64,000 bases of DNA, from positions 157,629 through 221,628 of the forward strand of contig WRHN01000002.1 in the NCBI GenBank assembly GCA_009783235.1. Reading direction: 5' to 3'. How positions within the stretch are numbered: the first letter of the stretch is position 1; the number at the start of each line of letters is the position of its first letter. Made by a program: the position numbers and the translations under genes. The notes under the pieces were generated by a model. That model ran no database searches and was not told the DNA's origin. It worked only from the letters and a program-made list of their open reading frames with translations. Below, piece after piece: positions 8,334-16,731 of the stretch. This stretch comes from Candidatus Saccharimonadota bacterium (GTDB lineage: Bacteria; Patescibacteriota; Saccharimonadia; Saccharimonadales; Saccharimonadaceae).

Positions 8334-8504
8334 ATGCATATTTTCGTCTCTGGAATTGGCGGTACTGATCTGGGCCTGCTAGCCACAATAGACAAAGGTG
8401 CGGATTGCTCCGCTTCGGGTTCCGAACCTAAAGAAGGCGCCCACTTGCTAAACTTAAAGCACCGCGACGTTAACATGGCTAGTGAGCAAATGTGTTATGA
8501 ATAG
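8334..8504 (+). pseudogene. Mur ligase (MurC-like) N-terminal remnant, 56 codons
   Basis: The frame begins MHIFVSGIGGTDLGLLA, resembling the start of UDP-N-acetylmuramate-alanine ligase (a HIF-SGIGGTG-G-LA nucleotide-binding loop followed by a SGS-type motif). It stops after 56 codons, whereas the enzyme needs about 450. The glycine loop has a GTD instead of GTG, and nothing homologous follows. I read it as a decayed or duplicated 5' end of murC with its leaderless promoter intact. Its stop overlaps the start of the nuclease gene (ATGAATAG), so it may now act as a translated leader. Confidence 0.5.
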
Positions 8505-9264
8505 CACGTACCGTCGCCGGCGCAATACCGCGCTGGGTATAATTCTAGTCGGTTGTTTGCTGTTTTTGATTTATAGCAATTTTACTGCATCGCCAAACGA
8601 TCCCGAGCCAGAAGCCGCGCCTGTCGAGACCATCGAGCTTGAAGATGATGACGCTGAATTTAGCTACATGGGCGAAGAAGTCAACGAGCAACCTTTAGCC
8701 ATTCACGAACTGGGCAAATTAGCGGTGCGAGAATGGGCGGCGCATGCTGGCTATTCGCGGAAGCAGTTTCTGAGTTCTGGCAACTGGAACAGATGGGGCA
8801 ACGGTTGCAATGTACGAGAAAAGATTTTGAGTAGAGATCTTGATGAAATAATTTATGGCGACAATGGCTGTACGGTTATGTCTGGGATCTTACTCGACCC
8901 ATACACTGGCAACACCATTCATTTTACGCGTGGCGTGAGCACATCATCTGCCGTGCAGATTGATCATGTCGTTGCGCTCTCAAACGCCTGGGCGACAGGT
9001 GCGCAGAACTTAGACCCGGCTGCTCGCAACGCATTAGCCAACGATGATTTGAATTTATTAGCCGTGGACGGCCCTGCCAATCAACAAAAATCTGACTCGG
9101 ACGCCAGTCAATGGTTGCCGCAAAATAAAGGTTTTCGCTGTATTTATGTCGCGCGTCAAATCGCCGTTAAGGTCAAGTACACCCTCTGGGTAACTGCCGC
9201 TGAACGAGATGCTATGCAGGGGGTACTAAACTCTTGCCCTGACCAAACTATGCCAACTCAGTAG
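8497..9264 (+). CDS. Exported HNH nuclease (DUF1524/GmrSD-like)
   Basis: A membrane-anchored or secreted nuclease of about 255 aa. An N-terminal basic patch (YRRRRN) and one hydrophobic helix (about residues 13-31) are followed by an acidic linker. The nuclease domain carries NCNVREKILSRDL, then the HNH core QIDHVVALSNAWATGA and NLLAVDGPANQQKSD with the conserved Asn/Lys. Such enzymes degrade extracellular DNA and would supply nucleotides to a cell with poor biosynthesis. The ATG at 8497 is preferred because it overlaps the stop of the upstream fragment; a GTG at 8482 is the alternative. It ends 22 nt from convergent grpE. Confidence 0.88.
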   Translation: MNSTYRRRRNTALGIILVGCLLFLIYSNFTASPNDPEPEAAPVETIELEDDDAEFSYMGEEVNEQPLAIHELGKLAVREWAAHAGYSRKQFLSSGNWNRWGNGCNVREKILSRDLDEIIYGDNGCTVMSGILLDPYTGNTIHFTRGVSTSSAVQIDHVVALSNAWATGAQNLDPAARNALANDDLNLLAVDGPANQQKSDSDASQWLPQNKGFRCIYVARQIAVKVKYTLWVTAAERDAMQGVLNSCPDQTMPTQ

Positions 9265-9286
9265 CGAACGACAAGCCTTTCAATCT

Positions 9287-9763
9287 CTACTTCTTCGTCA
9301 CGCGCACCATCGCTTCGCGCAAAACCTTACCGTCCAACTTGTAGCCAGCTTGTAACTCTTCGGCAATCACCTCAGTTTCGCCCTCGACCTCGTCCATGAC
9401 CACAGCGTTATGTATTTCGTGATTAAATTCTGCCCCCGCCGAAGCATCTATTCTCTCTACGCCAATCTCGCTCAAAATCTTATCTAGGTTTCCGCCTAGA
9501 TTTTCTACCCCCTGCACCCACGCATTGTCTTGCAGCTCCTGCGGTACATTTTTGACGGCGCGCTCGATATTGTCCACCACGCCCAAAAACTTTTTCAGCA
9601 TTTCTTCTGCGCCGAATTGCCGCATTGCTATTTTTTGTTCATCAGCATTTTTGCGATAATTCTCAAAATCGGCACGTAGTCGCTGCAGGTCAACCGTCAA
9701 CTCTTCAATTCTCAAATCTTTGGCGTCTTTTTTGGGCAACTTCTTATCGGTTGGTTTTTTCAT
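9287..9763 (-). CDS. grpE: GrpE nucleotide-exchange factor
   Basis: Cochaperone that releases ADP from DnaK. The 158-aa protein has a long coiled-coil N-terminus (KDLRIEELTVDLQRLRADFENYRKN) and the C-terminal beta-domain with FNHEIHNAV and the end signature GYKLDGKVLREAMVRV. It starts directly after the Nif3-like gene and is the last gene of the hrcA operon. dnaK and dnaJ do not follow; the next gene downstream is the convergent nuclease. Confidence 0.95.
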   Translation of the reverse strand: MKKPTDKKLPKKDAKDLRIEELTVDLQRLRADFENYRKNADEQKIAMRQFGAEEMLKKFLGVVDNIERAVKNVPQELQDNAWVQGVENLGGNLDKILSEIGVERIDASAGAEFNHEIHNAVVMDEVEGETEVIAEELQAGYKLDGKVLREAMVRVTKK

Positions 9764-10090
9764 TTACAACTCACTTTCTTCTATTAGCGGATATATGTCT
9801 ATGACGGGTTCTTCGTAAGGATGCGCGGCCCGTAGCTTGGCTATGACTTCTTTGGTTATCGCTTTGTCGCAAGCCACTTCAACTATTTCTTCTTCAACAA
9901 TCTCTGATTTACCGTGTTCACCAATTGTCGGATTTGCCTTGTCAGATGGCAAAAATCTTCCTTGCGTCAAGTAGCTCGTGCTGCAGAAACTATACTCGCC
10001 AATCTTGCCCGCGCCAGCCTCACCCAAAACTTTGCGGATCTCATTGGCTTGATCAACTGGCACCGTCACACAAATTTTTACCTTGCCCAT
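9764..10090 (-). CDS. Nif3/YqfO PII-like domain protein, 108 aa
   Basis: A small alpha/beta protein matching the PII/CutA-like insert domain found in Nif3/YqfO proteins. It begins with KICVTVPVDQANEIRKVLGEAGAGKIGEYSFC and ends with the diagnostic AHPYEEPVIDIYPL. Family function is unclear; YqfO-type proteins bind metals or small ligands. It stands alone here, without the flanking Nif3 lobes. It lies between hrcA and grpE with no intergenic gap, so it belongs to the CIRCE-controlled heat-shock operon, an unusual setting. Confidence 0.8.
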   Translation of the reverse strand: MGKVKICVTVPVDQANEIRKVLGEAGAGKIGEYSFCSTSYLTQGRFLPSDKANPTIGEHGKSEIVEEEIVEVACDKAITKEVIAKLRAAHPYEEPVIDIYPLIEESEL

Positions 10091-10780
10091 TTACAAAATC
10101 CTCTCCAGCATCTCACCAGTTTGAGCGACTAAATTCATCACCCGACCATAACTTTGGCGTGTCGGGCCAAGAACGCCGATGTACGAACGATCCGACAGCG
10201 GCGAACGAAAACGCGAAATAATCAACGACACTCCCGAATCTCGACCGATCGGATTTTCATGGCCAATAAAAACATTCAAGGGCTCATTAGGCGCCGCTTC
10301 GCGCAGCCACGGCTCTAAGTTATCAAGCAGCTTAGCAACTTTTTGAACATGCGATCCGTCGAGAAATTCCGGCTGCGAAAACAGATTCGAGATTCCCGAC
10401 AAGTAAAGCTGGTCGCCAATAGTGGCCACGCCGAGGTTATGCGTCAGCTCGACCAACGAATCGACCGCCGAACGAATAGCACGATCGGCGCGATTGGCCG
10501 ACACCCGCGACTCAATAGCCCGCACCTGACGATTTTCATTCGTGTCCAGCGTAAGCTTGTTGACATAAAAACGATATCCGTCATCAGTCGGCACGCAGCC
10601 AGCCGAGGTATGGGGGCGAGAAACCAAGCCCAGGTCTTCAAGCGCTGCCATTTCATTGCGCACCGTCGCCGAAGAAATTTCAAACAGTTTCGCCAAAATC
10701 ACCGAGCCGACTGGCGCCGCTACTTCGGCGTATTGCTCGATAATAGCATTGAGAATTTGTTGTTGACGTTCTGTCATCAT
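10091..10780 (-). CDS. hrcA: HrcA heat-shock repressor, short form
   Basis: Represses heat-shock genes by binding CIRCE. The N-terminal winged helix (residues 1-75) is clear, with TERQQQILNAIIEQY, SSATVRNEMAALEDLGL and SRPHTSAGCVPTDDGYRFYV. The rest is reduced: 229 aa against roughly 340 in typical members, consistent with a trimmed dimerisation insert. The C-terminal segment (SLIISRFRSPLSDRSYIGVLGPTRQSYGRVM) is conserved. Its own promoter overlaps a perfect CIRCE, so it is autoregulated. The -10 box ends 6 nt before the ATG at 10780, predicting a leaderless message. Confidence 0.93.
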   Translation of the reverse strand: MMTERQQQILNAIIEQYAEVAAPVGSVILAKLFEISSATVRNEMAALEDLGLVSRPHTSAGCVPTDDGYRFYVNKLTLDTNENRQVRAIESRVSANRADRAIRSAVDSLVELTHNLGVATIGDQLYLSGISNLFSQPEFLDGSHVQKVAKLLDNLEPWLREAAPNEPLNVFIGHENPIGRDSGVSLIISRFRSPLSDRSYIGVLGPTRQSYGRVMNLVAQTGEMLERIL

Positions 10781-10786
10781 AAGAGT

Positions 10787-10815
10787 ATTCTAGCAAAAAT
10801 TAGCACTCTAGTCAA
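10787..10815 (-). promoter_or_regulatory. hrcA promoter
   Basis: On the minus strand TTGACT (10810-10815), a 17-nt spacer and TAGAAT (10787-10792) with TG in the extended position. The -35 box lies inside the CIRCE spacer, so repressor binding would block polymerase directly. Confidence 0.8.
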
Positions 10816-10826
10816 CAGAGTGCTAA
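10800..10826. promoter_or_regulatory. CIRCE operator
   Basis: A perfect inverted repeat, TTAGCACTC-N9-GAGTGCTAA, identical to the classical CIRCE consensus. It overlaps the hrcA promoter and is 8 nt from the stop of dnaE. Confidence 0.97.
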
Positions 10827-10833
10827 TGAGCGC

Positions 10834-13800
10834 CTAGTCTTTAACCACTTCGATTACGTCGGCGATAATCTTAGCGTCTTCAATTTTATAACCCGAGGCG
10901 TCGGTGCCAGAAATTTTACCCGTTACCTTGATAAATCTGTCTTGTTCTAGGTCGTTCACAATTTGAGCGTACACCTTTGGAAAAACAATTATCTCGCATT
11001 CGCCACTGCGATCTTCAATAGCCACAAACGCCATTTTATCGCCCTTTTTAGTAAGAATTTGCCGCACCGAGTCAACCAGCCCGTGCACCGTCACTCGCTG
11101 GCCGTCTCGCTCTGGTTTTATCCTGGCCAATGTTTCGCCGTCTTCGTCAAAGTGATCGGCGTATTCATCTAGCGGGTGGCCCGACAAATAAAGCCCCAGC
11201 AATTCCCTTTCCCAGGCCAATTTTTCTTTATCGCTATGTTTGGACGGCGCGGTGGCAATCTGCACCGTCGATAATATTCCGTCCGTCGTAGCACTGTCCC
11301 CGAGTAGGCTGAACAAATCAGCTTGATTCGAAGCCGCCTCTTTCTGCGTTTTTGATGCAAACTCCAATATGGCATCAATGGAATAAAGCAAGTCCGAACG
11401 ATCGCCGAATTGGTCGAAGGCGCCCGTGCGAATTAGGTTTTCCCAAACACGCTTGTTAGAAAGCCGAGAGTCTATACGCTTGCAATAATCTTCAACCGAT
11501 TTAAACGGCCCGTTGGCCTTTCTATCTTCAGCAATGGTGTCGGCCACTTTTTCGCCCACGCCCTTCACCGCCGCCAAACCAAAGCGTATATTATCCGTTT
11601 CTGGCACCACGCCAAACTCTACAAATGATTCGTTAATATCTGGATTCAAAACTTTAATGCCCATTTTTTTACATTCGGCAATCTCGATCGCTAAACGATC
11701 GGTGTTGCCAGAATCGGAAGTTAACAGTGCCGCCATAAACGCCGACGGGTAATGCGCTTTGAGATAGGCCGTCCAATAAGCTATTAGCGCGTAGCACGCC
11801 GCATGAGATTTATTGAAACAATAGTTAGCAAATTCTTCTAGCTGATCCCAGAATTTTTCCATGACTTCGCGCTTCGCACCAGAGTTTTTGACCGCGCCGT
11901 CAATGAATTTTGGCTTGATTTCCTTCATCATATCAATTTTTTTCTTGCCCACGGCCTTGCGCAAATAATCTGCTTCACCACCGCTGAAGCCGCACATATC
12001 CTTGGCGATCTGCATAAATTGTTCTTGATAAACCAAAATTCCATAAGTGTTTTCTAAGGCCGCTTGCATGTGAGGATCCAAATAAGTGATTTCTTCGCGC
12101 CCGTGTTTACGCGCAATGAACGAGTCGATAAACTGCATTGGCCCCGGCCGATACAACGCCACCATAGCAATAATATCTTCAAACTCTGTCGCTTTGAGAT
12201 CTTTCAAATATCGCTTCATGCCCGCCGACTCTAACTGAAACACGCCCGTGGTATCTGCGCGCTGAAAAAGTTCCATGGTCTTTTTATCATTAAGCGGCAA
12301 ATCCGACAGTTCAATTTTGTTGCCATAAACTTTGCGCACAATACGAATAGCGTTAGAAACAATAGAGAGATTCGACAGCCCCAAAAAGTCCATTTTGAGC
12401 AGACCCAAATCTTCCACCTGCGTCATCGAAAACTGCGTCGCCACTACCCCTTTGCGCGACATTTCCAGTGGCAAGTAATTAACCAGGGCGTCTGGCGCTA
12501 TCACCACGCCGCAAGCATGAACCCCGTGGCTACGAATGGTTCCCTCTAAACGTTGAGCGTAGTCCAAAACCTCTTTCTTCCAACCGCCTTCTTGATAAGC
12601 CTTGGACAAATCCGGATCATCGCGAATAGATTTTTCCAGCGGTACATGCCGACCCTGCACCAATTCTGGCACTGTTTTTGACAGTCGATCCGCATCAGAA
12701 TACGGAATGTCCAACACGCGCGCCACATCGCGCACACTAGAACGCGCCGCCATTTTACCAAAAGTTAAAATGTTCGACACGCGATCCTGACCATATCTGC
12801 GCGCACAATATTCCACCACTTCGTCGCGACGAGTATCTTGAATATCAATATCAATATCTGGCATAGAAATACGATCGGGATTTAAAAATCTCTCAAACAG
12901 TAAGCCATATTCCAACGGATCTAAATCAACAATTTTCAACGCATACGCCACAATTGAACCGGCCGCTGAACCACGCCCCGGGCCAAAAACTATTCCCTGC
13001 TCGCGCCCCCACTTCATGAAATCCCAAACGATCAAAAAATAGCCGAAGTAACCCATGTTATCCACCACCGACATTTCGTAATCAGTCCGCTCTAATTGCT
13101 CTTTACTCAGCAATTTCTTAGCTTGCGCGACAGTCAGTTTCTCGGCATCCTTGGCTGGAATTCCAGCGTATCGCTCGGTCAGACCCCGGTAAACTTTTTC
13201 ATACAGATATTCTTTCTCGGTTTTACCATCTGGACAATCGAAAGTCGGAATTAACATGCGCCCCATCTCAATATCCACATCACATCTATCAGCAATTTTT
13301 TTAGTGTTCAAAACAGCTTCTTTGTGAGTAGCGCCCCAACGCTGAATTATCTCTTTCGGGTCGATAACATGCAGGTGAAAATCTGCCAAAGTCATTCTGT
13401 CGGTGTCCGTCAGCAGAGAGCCAGTGCCCACACACAACAAAATTTCATGGGCCTCAGTGTCTTCGACATTGGGATAGTGCGCATCACAAGAAATCACCTT
13501 CGGAATGCCCAGCTCTTGGCTTAATCTATCCAAACCTTCGTTGACTTTTCTTTGGTCTTCCCAGTGTTTTGGCGCGTCTTTGTGGCCATGATCCTGCAAC
13601 TCCAGATAATACCGATCGCCAAAAACGCTCTGGTACCATTTGGCTAATTCCTTGGCATCTTCGTATCGACCTTCCCTCAAGGCCATCGACACTTCCGAGC
13701 CAGCACAGCCAGACAAACAAATAATCCCTTCGTTATATTCCTCTAACAAATCGTGATCAATACGCGGCCGATAATACATACCGTCCAAATTCGCAATGGT

Positions 13801-14139
13801 CGAAAGCCGAATAATATTGTTGGCCCCCTTATTGTTCATGGCCAAAAGCGTCACGTGATACCGCTCTTTATCGTGATTTGGGTCCTTGTCGGTGTACTTT
13901 CGGGCCGCCACATAGGCCTCATATCCTAAAATCGGCTTCACATCATTAGCCTTGGCTTCCTTGTACAATTCGATCCAGCCGCTCAACGTACCGTGATCAG
14001 TCATGGCCACGGCATCCATGCCATATTTTTTAGTCAACTCAATCAATTCTGGAATTTTCGTCAAACCGTCCAACACAGAATGATTGGTATGATTGTGCAA
14101 ATGCACAAAATCCGACGTCTGTAACTTGCCCTCACTCAT
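10834..14139 (-). CDS. dnaE: DNA polymerase III alpha subunit DnaE
   Basis: The main replicative polymerase, 1101 aa. The N-terminal PHP domain starts with HLHNHTNHSVLDG and contains AMTDHGTLSG. The catalytic palm has GPGRGSAAGSIVAY and the aspartates in MPDIDIDIQD. The fingers include GVHACGVVIAP and the thumb YNKSHAACYALIAYWTAYLK-type motifs (here CFNKSHAACYALIAYW). A C-terminal OB fold (RVTVHGLVDSVRQIL) follows. The PHP metal-binding His/Asp residues visible at the start are intact, so a proofreading role is possible. A TAGAAT box 7 nt before the ATG suggests a leaderless mRNA. Confidence 0.97.
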   Translation of the reverse strand: MSEGKLQTSDFVHLHNHTNHSVLDGLTKIPELIELTKKYGMDAVAMTDHGTLSGWIELYKEAKANDVKPILGYEAYVAARKYTDKDPNHDKERYHVTLLAMNNKGANNIIRLSTIANLDGMYYRPRIDHDLLEEYNEGIICLSGCAGSEVSMALREGRYEDAKELAKWYQSVFGDRYYLELQDHGHKDAPKHWEDQRKVNEGLDRLSQELGIPKVISCDAHYPNVEDTEAHEILLCVGTGSLLTDTDRMTLADFHLHVIDPKEIIQRWGATHKEAVLNTKKIADRCDVDIEMGRMLIPTFDCPDGKTEKEYLYEKVYRGLTERYAGIPAKDAEKLTVAQAKKLLSKEQLERTDYEMSVVDNMGYFGYFLIVWDFMKWGREQGIVFGPGRGSAAGSIVAYALKIVDLDPLEYGLLFERFLNPDRISMPDIDIDIQDTRRDEVVEYCARRYGQDRVSNILTFGKMAARSSVRDVARVLDIPYSDADRLSKTVPELVQGRHVPLEKSIRDDPDLSKAYQEGGWKKEVLDYAQRLEGTIRSHGVHACGVVIAPDALVNYLPLEMSRKGVVATQFSMTQVEDLGLLKMDFLGLSNLSIVSNAIRIVRKVYGNKIELSDLPLNDKKTMELFQRADTTGVFQLESAGMKRYLKDLKATEFEDIIAMVALYRPGPMQFIDSFIARKHGREEITYLDPHMQAALENTYGILVYQEQFMQIAKDMCGFSGGEADYLRKAVGKKKIDMMKEIKPKFIDGAVKNSGAKREVMEKFWDQLEEFANYCFNKSHAACYALIAYWTAYLKAHYPSAFMAALLTSDSGNTDRLAIEIAECKKMGIKVLNPDINESFVEFGVVPETDNIRFGLAAVKGVGEKVADTIAEDRKANGPFKSVEDYCKRIDSRLSNKRVWENLIRTGAFDQFGDRSDLLYSIDAILEFASKTQKEAASNQADLFSLLGDSATTDGILSTVQIATAPSKHSDKEKLAWERELLGLYLSGHPLDEYADHFDEDGETLARIKPERDGQRVTVHGLVDSVRQILTKKGDKMAFVAIEDRSGECEIIVFPKVYAQIVNDLEQDRFIKVTGKISGTDASGYKIEDAKIIADVIEVVKD

Positions 14140-14214
14140 GATTTATATTCTAGCAAAATTTAAACCAGTTTTATCTGTAAAATTAACAACACCGCTAGTT
14201 GAAACTGCCAGCCG

Positions 14215-15087
14215 CTATATCTGTGCCAGTTTTTGACATTTCGGACAAAGATGCGTGCCACGACCAGCAACTTTAGTTTTGACAATTGTGGTTTGGCAAC
14301 GGTTGCAAGGCTGCCCATCGCGCCGAAAAACATTGGCAAATTTTTCCAAGTAATTACCTTTGCTGCCGTCGGCTTTGACGTAAGTCTGCATGGTTGAACC
14401 TCCGGAATCAATCGACTTCTGCATAACCTTGCCCGCCGCCCGACAAATCTCTTCAAGTTTTTTATCAGAAAGATTTTTCACACGAGTTTCTGGGTGGGTT
14501 TTTGTCGCCCACAGCGACTCGTCAGCGTAAATATTACCGATGCCCGCCATGACTGATTGATCAAGAATCGCTGGCTTAATCATCGAATTTTGATGACGTC
14601 GAATGTTTTTAAGAAACTGCTTACTAACCCCAGTCTCCCACGGTTCAGGGCCCATTTTAGCAAGAAACGGAATTTTAACGACCTCGCTTGACGGCATTAG
14701 TTTAATCCAGCCGAATTTACGCTGGTCATTAAAAAATAATTTGGTTTTGTGGTTTAGACCAAAAATCACCCGCGTTGAGCGATCCGGTAAATCTGCCATA
14801 AAAGAATCGGTCGGGTGGCCCGCTGCGAAATTTTCTTGACCACGCACAACAATTTGCCCAGTCATTTTAAGATGGCAAACTAATGAAAATCCACCTGATA
14901 AATCAATAATCAAAGCCTTGCCGCGGCGGCGAATTTTATTGACCCGCGCGCCAATTAAGTTTTTTTGTGAGCAGTTCACGCACTCAAAACTCTTCTCGTT
15001 TAAAACGTCAACTCGCAAGATTTGTTTCCCCACGATGAAGTTTTCTAGGCCTCGCCGTACGGTTTCAACTTCTGGTAATTCTGGCAT
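14215..15087 (-). CDS. mutM: Formamidopyrimidine-DNA glycosylase MutM
   Basis: Removes 8-oxoguanine and formamidopyrimidines and nicks the DNA. The mature N-terminus PELPEVETVRRGL supplies the catalytic Pro and Glu. A helix-two-turn-helix region contains VMAGIGNIYADESL, and the protein ends in a C4 zinc finger with CNRC and CPKC. The length of 290 aa is normal. The -10 box TGC-TACAAT (15094-15099) ends 6 nt before the ATG. It diverges from the 15133 membrane-protein gene. Confidence 0.96.
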   Translation of the reverse strand: MPELPEVETVRRGLENFIVGKQILRVDVLNEKSFECVNCSQKNLIGARVNKIRRRGKALIIDLSGGFSLVCHLKMTGQIVVRGQENFAAGHPTDSFMADLPDRSTRVIFGLNHKTKLFFNDQRKFGWIKLMPSSEVVKIPFLAKMGPEPWETGVSKQFLKNIRRHQNSMIKPAILDQSVMAGIGNIYADESLWATKTHPETRVKNLSDKKLEEICRAAGKVMQKSIDSGGSTMQTYVKADGSKGNYLEKFANVFRRDGQPCNRCQTTIVKTKVAGRGTHLCPKCQKLAQI

Positions 15088-15093
15088 GGTTTC

Positions 15094-15126
15094 ATTGTAG
15101 CAAAAATAAAAGGTTTATGTTAAAAT
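15094..15126. promoter_or_regulatory. Divergent leaderless -10 boxes of mutM and the 15133 gene
   Basis: Minus strand: TGC-TACAAT at 15094-15099, 6 nt before the mutM ATG. Plus strand: TGT-TAAAAT at 15121-15126, 6 nt before the ATG at 15133. Both are extended -10 elements without an RBS. Confidence 0.55.
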
Positions 15127-15132
15127 ATCACC

Positions 15133-15741
15133 ATGAACCCGAATCAAGACCAGAATGGTTTCGACCCGAACTGGAATACAGCGGTCGGAGCCTCGGAATA
15201 CCTCGACCAAATATCCGCGAAGCCTAAAAGTGGTTTTAATTTTCTAGATAAAAAAATGATGATTATACTGGGCGGCGTAGTGGCGGTTATTCTGATTATC
15301 ATAGTTGTGATCGCCAGTAGTTCTGGAAAAAAAACCGTGGATATCTCGGCAGTGCTCTCGCAAGCTAGCGCTCAATACGTCGACGCCATGCAGGTTATCC
15401 AATACGGCGTGGATAATTTGGACAGCGGTTCGCTTGCTCGCAATAACGCCATTGCCAGTTTGGTTGTAGGTAGTCATAAAACCGAGTTGGTTACCAGAGT
15501 TGGCGAGGGTGGAGCATCTACGCGCGATCCATCAACGGCCCACGAAGAACTACGGCTCGCTAAAGAAGCTGGTCGGCTCGAGAGCAAATACCGAGAAACC
15601 ACCGGGTTATTTTTGCAAGATATCATTGACACTTTATCGATGATCAGCGCCACAAAAGACGTTGCCCAGAGTGACAGAGAAATGGCCGCGCAGTACATCG
15701 AAGAGCTTGAGACCATTAAAAGTCGCATTGAAGGCATTTAA
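15133..15741 (+). CDS. Hypothetical membrane-anchored protein, 202 aa
   Basis: An Asn/Gln-rich cytoplasmic N-terminus of about 37 residues precedes one transmembrane helix (about 41-63, MMIILGGVVAVILIIIVV). A mainly helical extracytoplasmic domain of about 140 residues follows, without cysteines. No family is recognised. The start is supported by a TAAAAT box exactly 6 nt upstream. The layout (short cytoplasmic end, one helix, helical outer domain) is the same as that of the 3418-3942 protein, but I see no sequence similarity between them. Confidence 0.75.
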   Translation: MNPNQDQNGFDPNWNTAVGASEYLDQISAKPKSGFNFLDKKMMIILGGVVAVILIIIVVIASSSGKKTVDISAVLSQASAQYVDAMQVIQYGVDNLDSGSLARNNAIASLVVGSHKTELVTRVGEGGASTRDPSTAHEELRLAKEAGRLESKYRETTGLFLQDIIDTLSMISATKDVAQSDREMAAQYIEELETIKSRIEGI

Positions 15742-15800
15742 AAAACCGAAAGCGCGACTTAAAAAACGCGCAATCAGACTTAGCTATTTCTCCAAAACTT

Positions 15801-16220
15801 TTAGGCCTGACCCAGAAGCTTGTCTTTGTTGTCGGCAATTTCTTGCTTAATAGTCTCCAGGGTTTGACGAACAATTTCAGGGTAGTCTGGACGATTAATC
15901 TGCAGCCACCGCGTAGCGCCAAACTCAGCCATCAAGTCAATTTCGGAAGCATCTGGCATTCTTTCTTGTAATAACTTATAATCTGGCTGATTGATGTAGT
16001 CCGACAAATTAATAGAAAACCAATCTCGCACTCCTTGTTCATTCTTGTCGACAAAATAACCAAACTCATCTAGCTGCGCGTCGTTCATACCCTCGGTCAA
16101 TTTTTCGCCCACGCGAATTTCCAACTCACTATAAATATGTTGCAAGAAAGCCTGTTTCTGTTCTTGCGGCATATCGCCCAACCCAAGTTGCGCTAAGAAC
16201 TCTTCATCTAGTTTAAACAT
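15801..16220 (-). CDS. DUF5663-like protein, 139 aa
   Basis: A soluble acidic helical protein. The opening, FLAQLGLGDMPQEQKQAFLQ, followed by a helix ending in the LDEFG motif, resembles the DUF5663 domain common in Candidate Phyla Radiation genomes; that assignment is from memory and tentative. The remaining 80 residues have a Tyr/Asp-rich middle and a helical C-terminus. The function is unknown. A TGC-TACAAT box at 16227-16232 lies 6 nt upstream of the start, pointing to a leaderless, independent transcript that diverges from the prepilin gene. Confidence 0.7.
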   Translation of the reverse strand: MFKLDEEFLAQLGLGDMPQEQKQAFLQHIYSELEIRVGEKLTEGMNDAQLDEFGYFVDKNEQGVRDWFSINLSDYINQPDYKLLQERMPDASEIDLMAEFGATRWLQINRPDYPEIVRQTLETIKQEIADNKDKLLGQA

Positions 16221-16226
16221 AAACTA

Positions 16227-16293
16227 ATTGTAGCACAAGCAAATGAAAATGCAACTATCATCTATAGTTAAAAAACCAGCTTTATGTTAAGAT
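16227..16293. promoter_or_regulatory. Divergent leaderless -10 boxes of the DUF5663-like and prepilin genes
   Basis: Minus strand TGC-TACAAT at 16227-16232 is 6 nt before the ATG at 16220. Plus strand TGT-TAAGAT at 16288-16293 is 6 nt before the ATG at 16300. Confidence 0.5.
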
Positions 16294-16299
16294 AAAAAT

Positions 16300-16689
16300 A
16301 TGCAAAAAGAAAAAGGGTTCACCGTTATTGAGCTGGCGATTGCCATAGTGGTTTTGGTGATTATTGGCGTGTTTTTCTTGGTCCAGCGTAACGACCTCGA
16401 GGTAACGGCTCGCGATCAACAACGCAAGGTCGCGATTAATAGCATATATTACAGTTTAACAGAGGTTTTTCATAAAGAAAATGGTTTTTACCCCACATCT
16501 ATCAACCATGGCAATCTCAAGAGTGTTGCTCCAGAGCTGTTTATCGACACCCAGGGCACGGCCGTTGGCGAAATAGGCAGCGAATATTTTTACGAAGGCA
16601 TTAATTGCAACTCTGACGGTAAATGCAGGGGGTTCAGACTCAGCGCCGCCCTAGAAAAAGAAGCCGAGTACATCAGAGAAGTCAAATAA
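16300..16689 (+). CDS. Type IV prepilin-like protein, 129 aa
   Basis: The N-terminus MQKEKGFTVIELAIAIVVLVIIG is a classical class III signal: peptidase cleavage is expected after Gly6, with Phe at +1 and Glu at +5 and a single hydrophobic helix. The C-terminal globular domain has a pseudopilin-like length and two cysteines (INCNSDGKCRGF) that could form a disulfide. It would be a pilin or minor pilin on the cell surface. No assembly ATPase, platform protein or peptidase is present in this window, so the machinery must lie elsewhere. Confidence 0.85.
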   Translation: MQKEKGFTVIELAIAIVVLVIIGVFFLVQRNDLEVTARDQQRKVAINSIYYSLTEVFHKENGFYPTSINHGNLKSVAPELFIDTQGTAVGEIGSEYFYEGINCNSDGKCRGFRLSAALEKEAEYIREVK

Positions 16690-16731
16690 TTAGAAAATCA
16701 AAAACTACCCGCGGTTATAACCCAACCGAGC

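Noticed and set aside
14160..14456. A 98-codon frame on the minus strand overlapping the end of mutM
   Set aside because: It is an out-of-frame shadow of mutM's zinc-finger region with no start signal.
15742..15800. A possible terminator after the 15133 gene
   Set aside because: The A-rich segment and GCGC-containing pieces do not form a convincing stem with a T tract in either direction.
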